From Mycobacterium sp. 852014-50255_SCH5639931 (GTDB lineage Bacteria; Actinomycetota; Actinomycetes; Mycobacteriales; Mycobacteriaceae): a DNA stretch of 64,000 nt. Shown in pieces: positions 49,516 to 58,371 of the stretch. The position numbers were made by a program, and so were the translations under genes. Within the stretch, counting starts at the first letter, position 1, and each line of letters starts with the position of its first letter. The notes under the pieces are model-generated. The model was not told where the DNA came from and did not search any database. It saw only the letters and a list, made by a program, of their open reading frames with translations. The DNA is taken from the NCBI RefSeq assembly GCF_001665605.1, contig NZ_LZSV01000022.1:1-64000 (forward strand), in the 5' to 3' direction.

Positions 49516-50370
49516 GTGGGAACCCGAGACCAGGTGTTGATCACCGTCGCAGAGCTGGCTGGCCTCCTCGAGGCCGGCGATCCGGTAACCATCCTCGACG
49601 TGCGATGGCGCCTCGACGAGCCCGACGGGCGGCCGGCCTACCTGGACGGCCACCTACCGGGCGCGGTGTACGCATCCCTCGAAGACGAACTCAGCGATCA
49701 CACGGTCGCCGGACGCGGCCGCCACCCGCTGCCGTCGGGACGCGATCTGCAGGTCGCCGCCCGCCGGTGGGGAATCCGGGACGACGTGCCGGTCGTGGTC
49801 TACGACGACTGGAATCGCGCCGGCTCGGCGCGCGCCTGGTGGGTGTTGACGGCGGCCGGCCTGACCGACGTTCGCATCCTCGACGGCGGCCTGGCCGCCT
49901 GGCGAGCGGCGGGACGGAGCCTCGAAACGGGGCGGGTGACACCGCAGCCCGGGAATGTGACTGTGCCGCACGATGATCTGTACGCCGGAAGCCGGCCCGC
50001 CCTGACCGCCGAGCAAGCCGGCGACGGCGCCGTGAAGCTGCTCGACGCGCGGGCGCCCGAACGCTTCCGCGGCGAAATCGAACCGCTCGACCCCGCCGCC
50101 GGCCACATCCCCGGCGCCACGAACCTGCCCAGTACCGCCGTCCTGGCGGCCGACGGCACGTTCGTCGGCGGCGACGCGCTCAGTCAAATTCTCGCCGAAC
50201 ACGGCGTCGATCACGGCGGCCCGTTGGGCACCTACTGCGGCTCGGGCGTGACCGCCAGCGTCACGGTAGCCGCGCTCGCCGCGCTGGGCCGGGAGGCGGC
50301 GCTGTTTCCCGGGTCGTGGTCCGAATGGTGTTCGGACCCCGCGCGTGCCGTCGCCCGCGGTCCCGAGTAA
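49516..50370 (+). CDS. Two-domain rhodanese sulfurtransferase (TST/SseA-type)
   Basis: 284 aa from the GTG at 49516, with GGGAGGCG upstream. The N-terminal rhodanese domain lacks a catalytic Cys (VVVYDDWNRAGSARAWW); the C-terminal domain has it in GTYCGSGVTASV. This is the arrangement of thiosulfate or 3-mercaptopyruvate sulfurtransferases, which transfer sulfane sulfur to cyanide or a thiol. The CGSGVT loop favours mercaptopyruvate-type loops. It is convergent with the nucleosidase gene. Confidence 0.88.
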   Translation: MGTRDQVLITVAELAGLLEAGDPVTILDVRWRLDEPDGRPAYLDGHLPGAVYASLEDELSDHTVAGRGRHPLPSGRDLQVAARRWGIRDDVPVVVYDDWNRAGSARAWWVLTAAGLTDVRILDGGLAAWRAAGRSLETGRVTPQPGNVTVPHDDLYAGSRPALTAEQAGDGAVKLLDARAPERFRGEIEPLDPAAGHIPGATNLPSTAVLAADGTFVGGDALSQILAEHGVDHGGPLGTYCGSGVTASVTVAALAALGREAALFPGSWSEWCSDPARAVARGPE

Positions 50371-50376
50371 CGGTCA

Positions 50377-51252
50377 TCACCCGTCCCAGCTCTGCAGGAA
50401 GGCGGCGGTCACCCGGGCGGCGTTATTCGCCGCGATCCGCTTGTAGCAGAAGAACTGGAACGGAAAGCCCGGCAGGTGGAGCGGATCGCCCGGCCCGTCC
50501 GTAATGGCCCGGATGCCCAGGAACGGGACACCGTGCGCATCGGCGACGGCCTGCGCCGCCGCGGTCTCCATGTCCGTCGCATCGTAGGCCGGGTCCGACG
50601 TCGAGACGATGTTCAGGTTGCTGATGAGCGCGCTCCTGAGCCAGCGGCCCGCCGCCTGCCGGAAATTGCCCGTGTACCGCAGCGACCGATCGGGCGCGCG
50701 GCGGGGCTGGCAGCCGAAAACATCGCCGCCGTTCGGGATACAGGGAAACGCCACGCCGTTGTTGTTGTCCCAACTGCAACCGTCGCCACCGACGACGATT
50801 CGCGGCCTGCGTCGCAGATCGATCCTGCCGGCGACACTTTCCAGTGCGACGGAGAGCTTCTCGGCCGTGGCCAGCATGGCGGGATCGACCGGGTGAAACG
50901 TCGTGCCGTTGTCCAGTGTCCAGCGCGCCGGTACGGCCACGTCCGCGATGCAAATGCGCGCCGCCCCGCCGGCGACCCCCGAAAACACAACCGCCCCAAT
51001 CTCGTTGGACGATCCGCGCGCGAAGCGAGCCAACGCGGCCTCGGTGGTGTCGACGGCGTTCACCAAACCGATGCCGGTCATCGAAACGATCACCTTCTTG
51101 CCGGCGATCGCGCCGAGATAGAAGTGCCGCCGGTCGGCCACGACCACCGGGTCGTGGTCAAGCGTGGTGTGGGACAGCACCGCGTCGGCTTCGGCCGGAA
51201 AGGCGGACAACACCAGCGTGCGCCGTTCACCGCGATCCGCACCAGCACGCAT
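50377..51252 (-). CDS. Purine nucleosidase/phosphorylase (MTA/SAH nucleosidase-like)
   Basis: About 291 aa if the ATG at 51250-51252 is used. The reading frame is open for another 60 codons and the true start is unclear. PNP_UDP_1 fold: [42 protein letters not shown], and the substrate loop [30 protein letters not shown] with the ribose-binding Glu and catalytic Asp. An insertion with [14 protein letters not shown] is unusual for bacterial MTA/SAH nucleosidases and resembles secreted phosphorylase-superfamily proteins; a signal peptide was not found. Confidence 0.8.
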   Translation of the reverse strand: MRAGADRGERRTLVLSAFPAEADAVLSHTTLDHDPVVVADRRHFYLGAIAGKKVIVSMTGIGLVNAVDTTEAALARFARGSSNEIGAVVFSGVAGGAARICIADVAVPARWTLDNGTTFHPVDPAMLATAEKLSVALESVAGRIDLRRRPRIVVGGDGCSWDNNNGVAFPCIPNGGDVFGCQPRRAPDRSLRYTGNFRQAAGRWLRSALISNLNIVSTSDPAYDATDMETAAAQAVADAHGVPFLGIRAITDGPGDPLHLPGFPFQFFCYKRIAANNAARVTAAFLQSWDG

Positions 51253-51394
51253 CGACCCAGTAAACGCCACCACAGCCGCGGGCGGGACCGACTTCGGTCG
51301 CGGCTTTGCTGATTCCGGCCCTTCGCGGGTAGGCCAGCGGTTAGTCTCAGCGGCGTTGCAGGCAACCCTGGGCGCGCCACAGAGGAGCACGTTC

Positions 51395-52192
51395 ATGCTC
51401 GAAGTGATCGACAGAACGCCGCGCCGCGAATCCCACAAGCCGCCGGTGCTATTCGTCCACGGCGCGTGGCACGGCGCCTGGTGCTGGGACGAGCATTTCC
51501 TGGACTTCTTCGCGGACAGGGGCCACCGAGCGTTGGCGCTGAGCCTTCGCGGTCACGGAAAGAGCCCGGCTCTCAAGTCGATGCGGTTGTGTTCGATCGC
51601 GGACTTCGTTGCCGACATCGCCACGGTCGCGGACGGGTTGCCGCAACGACCGGTGATAGTCGGCCACTCCATGGGCGGCTTCGTCGTCCAGAAGTACTTG
51701 GAGTCGCACGACGCTGCGGCCGCCGTGCTGCTGGCGTCGGTACCCCCGAACGGAATCCGCGGATTCTTGGCGCGCAGGTTCAAGCGCCACCCGTGGTACA
51801 CCGCCAGCGGCCTGGCCAGGACCAGGTCGTTGTGCGGTGTCGGCGCCACACCGGAATTGGCCCGCGAGACCTTCTTCTCGCAGTCGAACTCCGAAGCCGA
51901 CGTGGCGCGCTATGCCGCCGAACTCTGCGAGGAGTACGCCCTCAAGATCGCGATTGACATGTTGTGGCACGACCTGCCCAGACCGGCGCTCGTCAGCACA
52001 CCGCTGTTGGTGTTGGGGGCCGAAGACGACGTGTGCTTCACGGCACGGGAAGTCCGGGTGACCGCGGCCGCCTACGACACCGAAGCGGAAATCTTCCCTA
52101 AGATGAGCCACGACATGATGCTCGACCCTGGGTGGCGCACCGTCGCCGAGAGAATCCACGCCTGGCTCGAAACATGCGTGCCCGCAAGTTGA
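51395..52192 (+). CDS. Alpha/beta hydrolase
   Basis: 265 aa from the ATG at 51395 with AGAGGAGC upstream. Oxyanion strand [18 protein letters not shown], nucleophile elbow GHSMGGFV, late Asp in [10 protein letters not shown] and His in [11 protein letters not shown]. The form is that of lipases and lactonases related to the BioH/MenH type. It is the first of four tightly spaced genes (hydrolase, SDR, LLM oxidoreductase, barrel protein) with gaps of 7 bp or less. Cytoplasmic. Confidence 0.87.
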   Translation: MLEVIDRTPRRESHKPPVLFVHGAWHGAWCWDEHFLDFFADRGHRALALSLRGHGKSPALKSMRLCSIADFVADIATVADGLPQRPVIVGHSMGGFVVQKYLESHDAAAAVLLASVPPNGIRGFLARRFKRHPWYTASGLARTRSLCGVGATPELARETFFSQSNSEADVARYAAELCEEYALKIAIDMLWHDLPRPALVSTPLLVLGAEDDVCFTAREVRVTAAAYDTEAEIFPKMSHDMMLDPGWRTVAERIHAWLETCVPAS

Positions 52193-52199
52193 CTGCGCA

Positions 52200-52982
52200 A
52201 TGAGCGGCCGGCTTGACGGCAGGGTCGCCATCATCACCGGGGCCAGCACCGGCCTGGGGCCCGTGCTCGGCGCGCTGTTCGTCCGGGAGGGCGCCAAGGT
52301 GCTGCTGGCCGCGCGACGCGAAGAGCTGGTGCGCGAGGCCGCCCACGCCGCGGGGCCCGGCGCCATCGCGATGCGCGCGGATGTAACCGACGAGCATGAC
52401 GTCGCGGCCATGGTGGCGCGAGCCGTCGCCGAATTCGGCCAGGTCGACATTCTGTGCAACAACGCCGCCGCGCCCGGACAGGACCGCTGGATCTGGGAGC
52501 AGACCCTGGAGAACTGGAACGCCACGATCGCCATCGACGTCACCGCGGCGATGCTGTGCACCCGGGAAGTGCTCAACCAGTCGATGCTGGCACGCCGTCG
52601 CGGCGTCATCCTCAACTTCTCTTCCACGGCAGGCTATTCCGGCATCGTCCGCAAGACACACTACGTCACCGCCAAGGCATCCCTTCGGGCGTTCACCAAG
52701 ACCGTCGCGCTGGAGGTCGGGCCCTACGGAATCCGGTGCAACTGCATCGTGCCCGGCGCCATCGATACCGAGCTGTGGCGGCAATGGGTGCAACGCACGG
52801 CCGACGAGCGGGGGATCGATTTCGCCACCCAGCGGGCCAAGGCCCTTAAAGGTGTTGCCCTGCAGGATATCTCCGCGCCCGAAGATGTCGCCAACCTGGC
52901 GTTGTTTCTGGCCAGCGACGAAAGCCGCACCATCACCGGCCAATCCATCCCCGTCGACGCCGGAGGGTACATGCAGGGATGA
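52200..52982 (+). CDS. Short-chain dehydrogenase/reductase
   Basis: 260 aa classical SDR: TGASTGLGP, the NNAAAPGQD segment, catalytic Ser-Tyr-Lys with YVTAKASL, and SIPVDAGGYMQG at the C-terminus. Strand 2 (LLAARREEL) lacks the NAD-preferring Asp, so NADP is more likely. It starts at 52200, 7 bp behind the hydrolase, and overlaps the LLM gene by ATGA. Confidence 0.88.
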   Translation: MSGRLDGRVAIITGASTGLGPVLGALFVREGAKVLLAARREELVREAAHAAGPGAIAMRADVTDEHDVAAMVARAVAEFGQVDILCNNAAAPGQDRWIWEQTLENWNATIAIDVTAAMLCTREVLNQSMLARRRGVILNFSSTAGYSGIVRKTHYVTAKASLRAFTKTVALEVGPYGIRCNCIVPGAIDTELWRQWVQRTADERGIDFATQRAKALKGVALQDISAPEDVANLALFLASDESRTITGQSIPVDAGGYMQG

Positions 52983-53851
52983 GCGCCCCACGACTCTCGG
53001 TGGCCACACCCGTAGTGACGATGTTTCCGAAGACCAGCGGCGACTGGGAGAAACACGCTTCCATCGACGATCTTGCGCGGATCGCCGAGGCGGCGGATCG
53101 GCTCGGCTACCACCACCTGACCTGCAGCGAACACATCGCGCTGCCCGCGGCCGAGACGCACCGCCGCGGTACCCGCTATTGGGATCCGCTGGCCACCTTC
53201 GGCTACCTGGCGGCGCGTACCCAACGAATCCGGTTGGCCACCAACGTGCTGGTGCTCGGATACCACCATCCGCTCGAGATCGCCAAACGCTACGGCACGC
53301 TGGACAAGGTGAGCGGCGGCCGGCTCATCCTCGGCGTCGGAGTCGGCAGCCTCAAAGAGGAGTTCGAGCTCATCGGCGCACCCTTCGACGACCGCGGACC
53401 GCGGGGTGACGACGCAATCAAGGCGCTACGCGCCTCGCTGTCCGTGCCCGAACCCGTCTACCATGGCGAGTTTTACTCGTTCGACGGCATGGTTGTCGAT
53501 CCGTGCGCGGTGCAGGACCGTATCCCGATCTGGATCGGGGGTCGCACGCTGCGGTCGCTGCGCCGCGCCGCGAACCTGGCCGACGGCTGGGCACCCTTCA
53601 ACGTGACCCTGCCTCAGGCGCGAGACTGGTTGAGCCGCTTCGATCTTCGATCCGATTTTGAGGTCGTCCTGCCGCCATCGACGGCACTGGATCCGATCAA
53701 CGAGCCGGAACAAACCCGCGACGCCATCGGCGAGGCCGCCGCGCACGGCGCCACCAACGTGCCCGCCGTCTTCCGCCACATCTCGCTGCAGCATTACCTG
53801 GACAACCTGCAGGCGCTCGCCGAGCTGCAATCCCCCGGCGGCGCCGCGTGA
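52979..53851 (+). CDS. LLM-class F420-dependent oxidoreductase
   Basis: 290 aa, luciferase-like TIM barrel: LARIAEAADRLGYHHLTCSEHIALP, RTQRIRLATNVLVLGYHHPLEIAKRYGTLDKVSGGRLILGVGVG, and IPIWIGGRTLRSLRRAANLADGWAPF. The TIGR03619 type group is indicated. Such enzymes use F420 or FMN. It is translated in overlap with the SDR gene before it and the barrel gene after it (53848-53851). Substrate unknown. Confidence 0.88.
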   Translation: MSAPRLSVATPVVTMFPKTSGDWEKHASIDDLARIAEAADRLGYHHLTCSEHIALPAAETHRRGTRYWDPLATFGYLAARTQRIRLATNVLVLGYHHPLEIAKRYGTLDKVSGGRLILGVGVGSLKEEFELIGAPFDDRGPRGDDAIKALRASLSVPEPVYHGEFYSFDGMVVDPCAVQDRIPIWIGGRTLRSLRRAANLADGWAPFNVTLPQARDWLSRFDLRSDFEVVLPPSTALDPINEPEQTRDAIGEAAAHGATNVPAVFRHISLQHYLDNLQALAELQSPGGAA

Positions 53852-54582
53852 TCCGCGTCAGGGCAGGCATATTCAGCCTCACCGCCGCCGCGCCGGCCGA
53901 CGACGACGGCAGCTATCTGCGTTGGCACCTGCTGGATCACATGCCGGAGCAGTATCAACTTCCCGGCATCGTGCACGGGTTGCGCTGGATCGCCGACGGC
54001 GACTATCCCCAGCACCGACTGGCGGCCCGCGGCCCGCTGGGCGAGATTGGCAACGCGGTGCACTATCTGGTGAGCGACCCCGTCGAGGAGACCTTCGACG
54101 ACTTCGTCGCCCTCGGCCGCGCGCTGCGCGAGAACGGCCGCTTTCCCGTCGTCAGGCCGTCCCTGCAAGTTGCCGGCCTCCGCTTGTTGCAATGGCACAG
54201 CGCCCCGCACGCGCTCGTCTCCGCCGAGGTGGTGCCGTTCCGGCCGCACCGCGGCATCGTGCTGATCGTCGAAGAACCCGTTGACGGACGCCGCCCGGAC
54301 GGGTGGCTGCAGTGGTTGCATGCCGAGCACCACCCGGCGCTGCTCGGTGTGCCGGGCACGGCCGGCGCCTGGACATTCGGTTCCAGCGCGGGCTGGAGCC
54401 GACTACCGCGGGGCTGGCGAACTGAGCACCAATACATTACCGTCGTCTACCTCGACGACGAGCCGCTGACCACGACCCGTGCCCTGGCCCCCGTCATCGA
54501 AGAGCGGTGGCGAACGGGCGCGGTACGGCCCATCTTCGCCGGACCGCTGCGCAGCATGGTCAGTTGGGAAGCCTGGCGGTAA
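53848..54582 (+). CDS. Two-domain dimeric alpha/beta-barrel (EthD-like) protein
   Basis: 244 aa from a GTG overlapping the LLM stop. It has an internal duplication: YLRWHLLDHMPEQYQLPGIVHGLRW in the first half and WLQWLHAEHHPALLGVPGTAGAWTF in the second. Each half has the size and His pattern of an EthD/DABB ferredoxin-like fold. Single-chain two-domain members usually work as catalytic or product-handling barrels. I do not recognise a named family. It is the last gene of the hydrolase-SDR-LLM operon. Confidence 0.7.
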   Translation: MIRVRAGIFSLTAAAPADDDGSYLRWHLLDHMPEQYQLPGIVHGLRWIADGDYPQHRLAARGPLGEIGNAVHYLVSDPVEETFDDFVALGRALRENGRFPVVRPSLQVAGLRLLQWHSAPHALVSAEVVPFRPHRGIVLIVEEPVDGRRPDGWLQWLHAEHHPALLGVPGTAGAWTFGSSAGWSRLPRGWRTEHQYITVVYLDDEPLTTTRALAPVIEERWRTGAVRPIFAGPLRSMVSWEAWR

Positions 54583-54666
54583 ACCCCCCGGTTGACTGGT
54601 CGCCAGAGAAATGAGACCTTCCCGAAACGAAGGGAACCTATCGTCCTCGCTGACAACGGAGGTGAG

Positions 54667-55161
54667 ATGACCAATCGGTGTGTCCTCGCGGCCGCCGGGA
54701 TCGTTCTGGCGGCCGGTCTGTCCGGCTGTTCGGACAAGGGCGGCCAGCCGGCGTCCGCCCCGAGTTCGAGCCCGGTTGCTGTGACCACGACCGTCATGAT
54801 CGACGGGAACAAACACACCATGACCAAGGCGGTCAGCTGCGCCAGTTCGGCGGCGCAACCGAACGCGTCGCCACCGGAATCCGGGGATTTGACCACCCGC
54901 ATCACCGTGCACGACGACACGGCGTCTGTGTCGCTGGCCCTGTCCGACGAGAAGCCGCCCATGGTGGACGGATTCGCGATTTCACTGACGCTGGCCAACG
55001 GTCAGTACCAACTGCCCTACCAGTCGACCAAGTCGGCCACCCAGGTCCAGGCAACCAAGGAGGGCAAGAGCTACACGGTCACCGGAACCGGCGAGGCGAC
55101 AACGCCCGGCCAAAGCGGCACGCGCCCGGTGACTTTCGGGGTGCACGTCACCTGTCCGTAA
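54667..55161 (+). CDS. 19 kDa-type (LpqH-family) lipoprotein
   Basis: 164 aa from the ATG at 54667 with GGAGGTG upstream. Signal peptide with lipobox LSGC (Cys near residue 21), a Ser/Pro/Ala linker, then the LpqH-type domain (TVMIDGNKHTMTKAVSC ... VSLALSDEKPPMVDGFAISL ... GTGEATTPGQSGTRPVTFGVHVTCP) with the paired cysteines. LpqH homologues are abundant surface glycolipoproteins recognised by TLR2. The molecular role of this paralog is unknown. A TTCCC/GGGAA inverted repeat lies about 30-50 bp upstream. Confidence 0.85.
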   Translation: MTNRCVLAAAGIVLAAGLSGCSDKGGQPASAPSSSPVAVTTTVMIDGNKHTMTKAVSCASSAAQPNASPPESGDLTTRITVHDDTASVSLALSDEKPPMVDGFAISLTLANGQYQLPYQSTKSATQVQATKEGKSYTVTGTGEATTPGQSGTRPVTFGVHVTCP

Positions 55162-55216
55162 CTGCAGTGCCGCGGAAACGGTTGTCTACCGTCGTCGCCT
55201 CTGCGATGCTGGCAGC

Positions 55217-56206
55217 TTGGACATCTTCGCGGAGTGGCAAACCGGCGGCACTGAACTGCGTTGGCGGTCAACGACCGCCGCCAACGATGCGCACGAAGTC
55301 GCGGTGTTCAGTCGCCGCTGCGGCACACCCGGCGCCCCCGCCCTGGTCCTCGTGCACGGCTTCCCGACGTCGAGCATCGACTATTTCGCCTTGGCCGCTG
55401 AATTGGGTTCCGAGTTCGACATCTACCTGCTGGACTTCCCGGGTTACGGCCTGTCCGACAAGCCGGCCGAGCCGTATGTGTATTCGCTCTACGACGACGC
55501 GCGTCTGCTTGTCTACGCGATCACCCAGGTGTGGAATCTGACCGAATACCGCATGCTCACCCACGATCGCGGCAGCAGCGTCGGCATGATCGCACTGGAG
55601 ATGCTGGCCGCCCTGGATCCGCCGGCCGCGCCCGTCGACCTCATCGTGACGAACGCCAACATCTACCTACCGCTGTCCAACCTCACCGCATTCCAGACCG
55701 CGCTGCTTGACCCCGCGACCGGTAGGCCCACCGCGGAGGCGACGACGCCGGAGTTGCTGGCGGCGGGTCTGGGAGCCAGCACCTTTATGCCGCGGCGGAC
55801 AACCGACGACCCGGAGATCGCCGCGCTGGCCAAGTGCTTCGCCCACAACGACGGAATCCGCGTGCTGCCCGACACCATCCAATACCTGCACGAGCGTGCC
55901 GCGGACGAAACAGGTTGGCTGGAGGCACTTTCCAAGAGCCCGGTCAACACCACCCTGGTGTGGGGGCTGCATGACAACGTCGCGCCGCTGCGTGTCCCCA
56001 ATCACGTCTGGCAGACGTATCTGAAGAACAAGCCCGGCCGCAACCGCTATTGGGTGGTGCCCGGCGCCGACCACTACCTGCAATGCGACGCGCCCGGCCA
56101 ACTGGCCGAGATTGTTCGGCTCACGGCCCAGGGCGGCGACATTCCGCTGCAGACACTCGGCAACCAGCCCGACGGCGCGGTGTTGGTCGACCAAAGCGCC
56201 TCCTAG
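55217..56206 (+). CDS. Alpha/beta hydrolase with Asp nucleophile (haloalkane dehalogenase/epoxide hydrolase-like)
   Basis: 329 aa if the TTG at 55217 is the start; no ATG or GTG lies near. Oxyanion strand LVHGFPTSSIDYF, nucleophile elbow THDRGSSVG with Asp in the place of Ser, as in haloalkane dehalogenases and epoxide hydrolases, WGLHDNVAP with the second acid and PGADHYLQCD with the His. Epoxide or haloalkane hydrolysis is inferred from the Asp. Natural substrate unknown. Its 3' end faces the P450 gene across a strong hairpin. Confidence 0.8.
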   Translation: MDIFAEWQTGGTELRWRSTTAANDAHEVAVFSRRCGTPGAPALVLVHGFPTSSIDYFALAAELGSEFDIYLLDFPGYGLSDKPAEPYVYSLYDDARLLVYAITQVWNLTEYRMLTHDRGSSVGMIALEMLAALDPPAAPVDLIVTNANIYLPLSNLTAFQTALLDPATGRPTAEATTPELLAAGLGASTFMPRRTTDDPEIAALAKCFAHNDGIRVLPDTIQYLHERAADETGWLEALSKSPVNTTLVWGLHDNVAPLRVPNHVWQTYLKNKPGRNRYWVVPGADHYLQCDAPGQLAEIVRLTAQGGDIPLQTLGNQPDGAVLVDQSAS

Positions 56207-56249
56207 CCCGGCCGCCCGAGTGCCCGGCTAGCCGCACACTCAAGCTCGA

Positions 56250-56269
56250 GTGCCCGGCTGGCCGGGCAC
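56250..56269. terminator. Bidirectional hairpin terminator
   Basis: GTGCCCGGC and GCCGGGCAC pair perfectly (9 bp) around a 2-base loop. It lies between the convergent hydrolase (ends 56206) and P450 (ends 56294) genes. A direct repeat CGAGTGCCCGGCT occurs at 56217-56229 and 56247-56259, and a GCACACTC word at 56234. Confidence 0.65.
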
Positions 56270-56293
56270 CCTCAGCGGGCCGGGCCAGCAGCG

Positions 56294-57496
56294 TCAGCCG
56301 GTGACGACGGGCAGGCGCGCCCACCCCCGCACGCTCGCGGTGTGCGCTCGCTGGGCGTTGGCGTAGTCGACTTCCCAGTCGGGCCAGCGCTTGAGGACCT
56401 CTTCGAGGGCCACGCGACCCTCCATCCGGGCCAGCGCGGAGCCCAGGCAGAAGTGCAGGCCTTGCCCGAAACTCAGGTGGCTGCCACCGCGGTGGATGTC
56501 ATAACGGTCCGGATCCGTGAAGTGCCGATCATCTCGGTTGGCAGAACCGTTGAGCAGCAACATGTACGAGCCCTCGGGCACCACCCGACCGTAGAGCTCG
56601 GCGTCCTGCGCCACATAGCGGGCCTGCACCGGCGAGGGCGGCTCGTAGCGCAGCGTCTCCTCCACCGCGCCGGGGATCAGGGACGGGTCGGCGACCAGTT
56701 CGCGGCGCTGATCCGGGTGATCGGACAGCAGCTGTCCCATGAAGCCGATCAGCCGGGCCGTGGTCTCGTTCCCGGCACCGGCGATCATGGCGGTGTAGGC
56801 CAGCACCTCGGTCCGCGACAGGGGCCGCCGGGTGCCGCCCGGTTCCTCGATCTCGGCCCGCAGCAGGTCGGTCATCAGGTCATCGGAGGGGTGATCGGCC
56901 CGCCATTCGATGTACTCGGCGAACACCACGATGCTCTCCTCGAACAGCTTCGCGTTGACCGCGGCGGGGTCGCGCTCCTCGGACAACTCGATGTACGCCC
57001 CGCCGCGATCGCGAATCTTGGCCTGATCCTGCTCGGGAATGCCCAACAGGTAACCGATGGTCCGCATCGGCATCATCGCCCCGAGATCGGCGATGAAGTC
57101 GAAGCCGCCGGCACCGATCAGCGGATCCAGCTCGCGGACGCAGAAGTCGCGCACCAGGCTCTCCACGGCCAGCATGCGCCGCGGCGTGAAGACACGGGAC
57201 AGCAGGCGGCGGTGCAGGTCGTGCAGCGGCGGGTCTTCGAACAACAGAATGCCCGGTGGCACTTCGATATTGGCGAACAAGATGTCGGCCGTGGTCCCGC
57301 GGCCGGATCGGTAGGTCTGCCAGTTCGGCAGCTCGCGCGCCACGTCGTCGTACCGGCTCAGCGCGAAGAAGTTGTACTTCTCGTTGTAGTACAGCGGCGC
57401 TTCGTCGCGCATGCGCTTCCACACCGGGTACGGGTTGTCGTCGATATCGGAGTCGAACGGGTCGTAGTACAAGTCGATCGTGCTGGTGCCGGCCAT
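56294..57496 (-). CDS. Cytochrome P450
   Basis: 400 aa. Heme loop FGQGLHFCLG with axial C350, I-helix AGAGNETTARLIG, ExxR in EETLRYEPP. The RMLAVESLVRDFC and GRGTTADILFANIEVPPGILLFEDPP regions recall CYP125/CYP142-neighbour-type actinobacterial P450s, but I cannot give a CYP family. It is in an operon behind the TetR gene (15 bp gap), adjacent to the AveC-type/LLM/DapB-like cluster. Electron partners are not encoded in the window except possibly the ferredoxin far away. Confidence 0.92.
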   Translation of the reverse strand: MAGTSTIDLYYDPFDSDIDDNPYPVWKRMRDEAPLYYNEKYNFFALSRYDDVARELPNWQTYRSGRGTTADILFANIEVPPGILLFEDPPLHDLHRRLLSRVFTPRRMLAVESLVRDFCVRELDPLIGAGGFDFIADLGAMMPMRTIGYLLGIPEQDQAKIRDRGGAYIELSEERDPAAVNAKLFEESIVVFAEYIEWRADHPSDDLMTDLLRAEIEEPGGTRRPLSRTEVLAYTAMIAGAGNETTARLIGFMGQLLSDHPDQRRELVADPSLIPGAVEETLRYEPPSPVQARYVAQDAELYGRVVPEGSYMLLLNGSANRDDRHFTDPDRYDIHRGGSHLSFGQGLHFCLGSALARMEGRVALEEVLKRWPDWEVDYANAQRAHTASVRGWARLPVVTG

Positions 57497-57511
57497 TGTC
57501 AGTCCCTTCGC

Positions 57512-58177
57512 TCAGTCGTTTCGGTGTAGGAAGCCATGCAGGATCGCCTGGGTGAGTTCTTCGACGATCACCTCTCGAGATGGCGGCTTGGCGCCGAAGT
57601 AGGTGGAGCGCAACGCGGCCATGCCGGCGATCATTGCCACCGTCGAGTGAGCGGGCAGGTCGGGATGGTCCGACCGCAGTCCCCGCAGATGCATGCCCTC
57701 CGCGCTGATCTCCCCGAGCGCCGTGATCGCCCGTCTGATATCGGCGACGCCGGCGTCGGCCTTCTCTTCCTCGCTGAGTGCCTCCGACGCCATCAGCGTC
57801 AGCAGCAGACCCTGGTGTTCGACGAAGACGTCGTAGAGCTGTCCGACGAAATGTCGGGCCAGCTCTTGCTCGTCGGTCTCCTCGGGGACCACCGATTGCC
57901 AGGTCCGGCCGAACTCGGCGACGAAGTCGGTAAACGGCTGGACGAGCGCCTCGCGGAACAGCGCCGCCTTCGAACCGAAGTGACGGAACAACAGATGCTC
58001 GGTAACGCCTGCGGCCTGGGCGATTTCACGCGTGGTCGTGCTGCGGTAGTCCTGGCGGGCGAAGCGCGCCCGGGCGCTGTCGAGCAGCAGCTTGCGCGGA
58101 GCGCCACGCGGTCGGCGGTTCGCCGGGGGCGGCGCTTCCGCCGCGGCGGGTTTCGTGCTGGGTGGCCGCTGGGGCAC
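57512..58177 (-). CDS. TetR-family transcriptional regulator
   Basis: 221 aa from the GTG at 58175-58177, chosen for the GAGGAG 7 bases upstream; an ATG 48 bases further upstream would lie on the operator. HTH: PRKLLLDSARARFARQDYRSTTTREIAQAAGVTEHLLFRHFGSKAALF. It is divergent from the small-membrane/AveC operon and upstream of a P450 gene on its own strand. A GATAGT/ACTATC inverted repeat sits in the divergent region, and a related palindrome precedes the DapB-like gene at 62457, so it probably controls the whole cluster. Confidence 0.9.
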   Translation of the reverse strand: MPQRPPSTKPAAAEAPPPANRRPRGAPRKLLLDSARARFARQDYRSTTTREIAQAAGVTEHLLFRHFGSKAALFREALVQPFTDFVAEFGRTWQSVVPEETDEQELARHFVGQLYDVFVEHQGLLLTLMASEALSEEEKADAGVADIRRAITALGEISAEGMHLRGLRSDHPDLPAHSTVAMIAGMAALRSTYFGAKPPSREVIVEELTQAILHGFLHRND

Positions 58178-58213
58178 GGTTTCGCTCCTCGCCCGATTGT
58201 TGACTGTCTTTAG

Positions 58214-58229
58214 GATAGTGTGCACTATC
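58214..58229. promoter_or_regulatory. TetR operator in divergent region
   Basis: GATAGT-GTGC-ACTATC, a perfect inverted repeat of 6-bp arms with a palindromic-like centre, between the TetR start (58177) and the small membrane ORF start (58261). It resembles the palindrome at 62316-62339. Confidence 0.65.
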
Positions 58230-58260
58230 TAATGAGTCGAGCGTAGGAAGGGGTGCGACC

Positions 58261-58371
58261 GTGGGCGCCGTCATCATGCTGGGCACGCTGTTCGGGCTGA
58301 TCGTCCTCATATTCGGGCTGGTGTTGCGCTTCGACCCGCAGGCCCGCCGGGCTCAAGGACACGATCGGTGA
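58261..58371 (+). CDS. 36-residue membrane protein, coupled to AveC-type gene
   Basis: Translation from the GTG at 58261 gives MGAVIMLGTLFGLIVLIFGL then VLRFDPQARRAQGHDR: one transmembrane helix with a short basic tail. AGGAAGGGG lies at a good distance upstream (58244-58252), and the stop overlaps the GTG start of the AveC-type gene by 4 bases. The frame has no other explanation. Such small proteins often assist the membrane partner encoded next to them. Confidence 0.6.
   Translation: MGAVIMLGTLFGLIVLIFGLVLRFDPQARRAQGHDR

Noticed and set aside
56342..57529. 395-codon frame antisense to the P450 gene
   Set aside because: P450 motifs are intact on the minus strand; this is a mirror frame.
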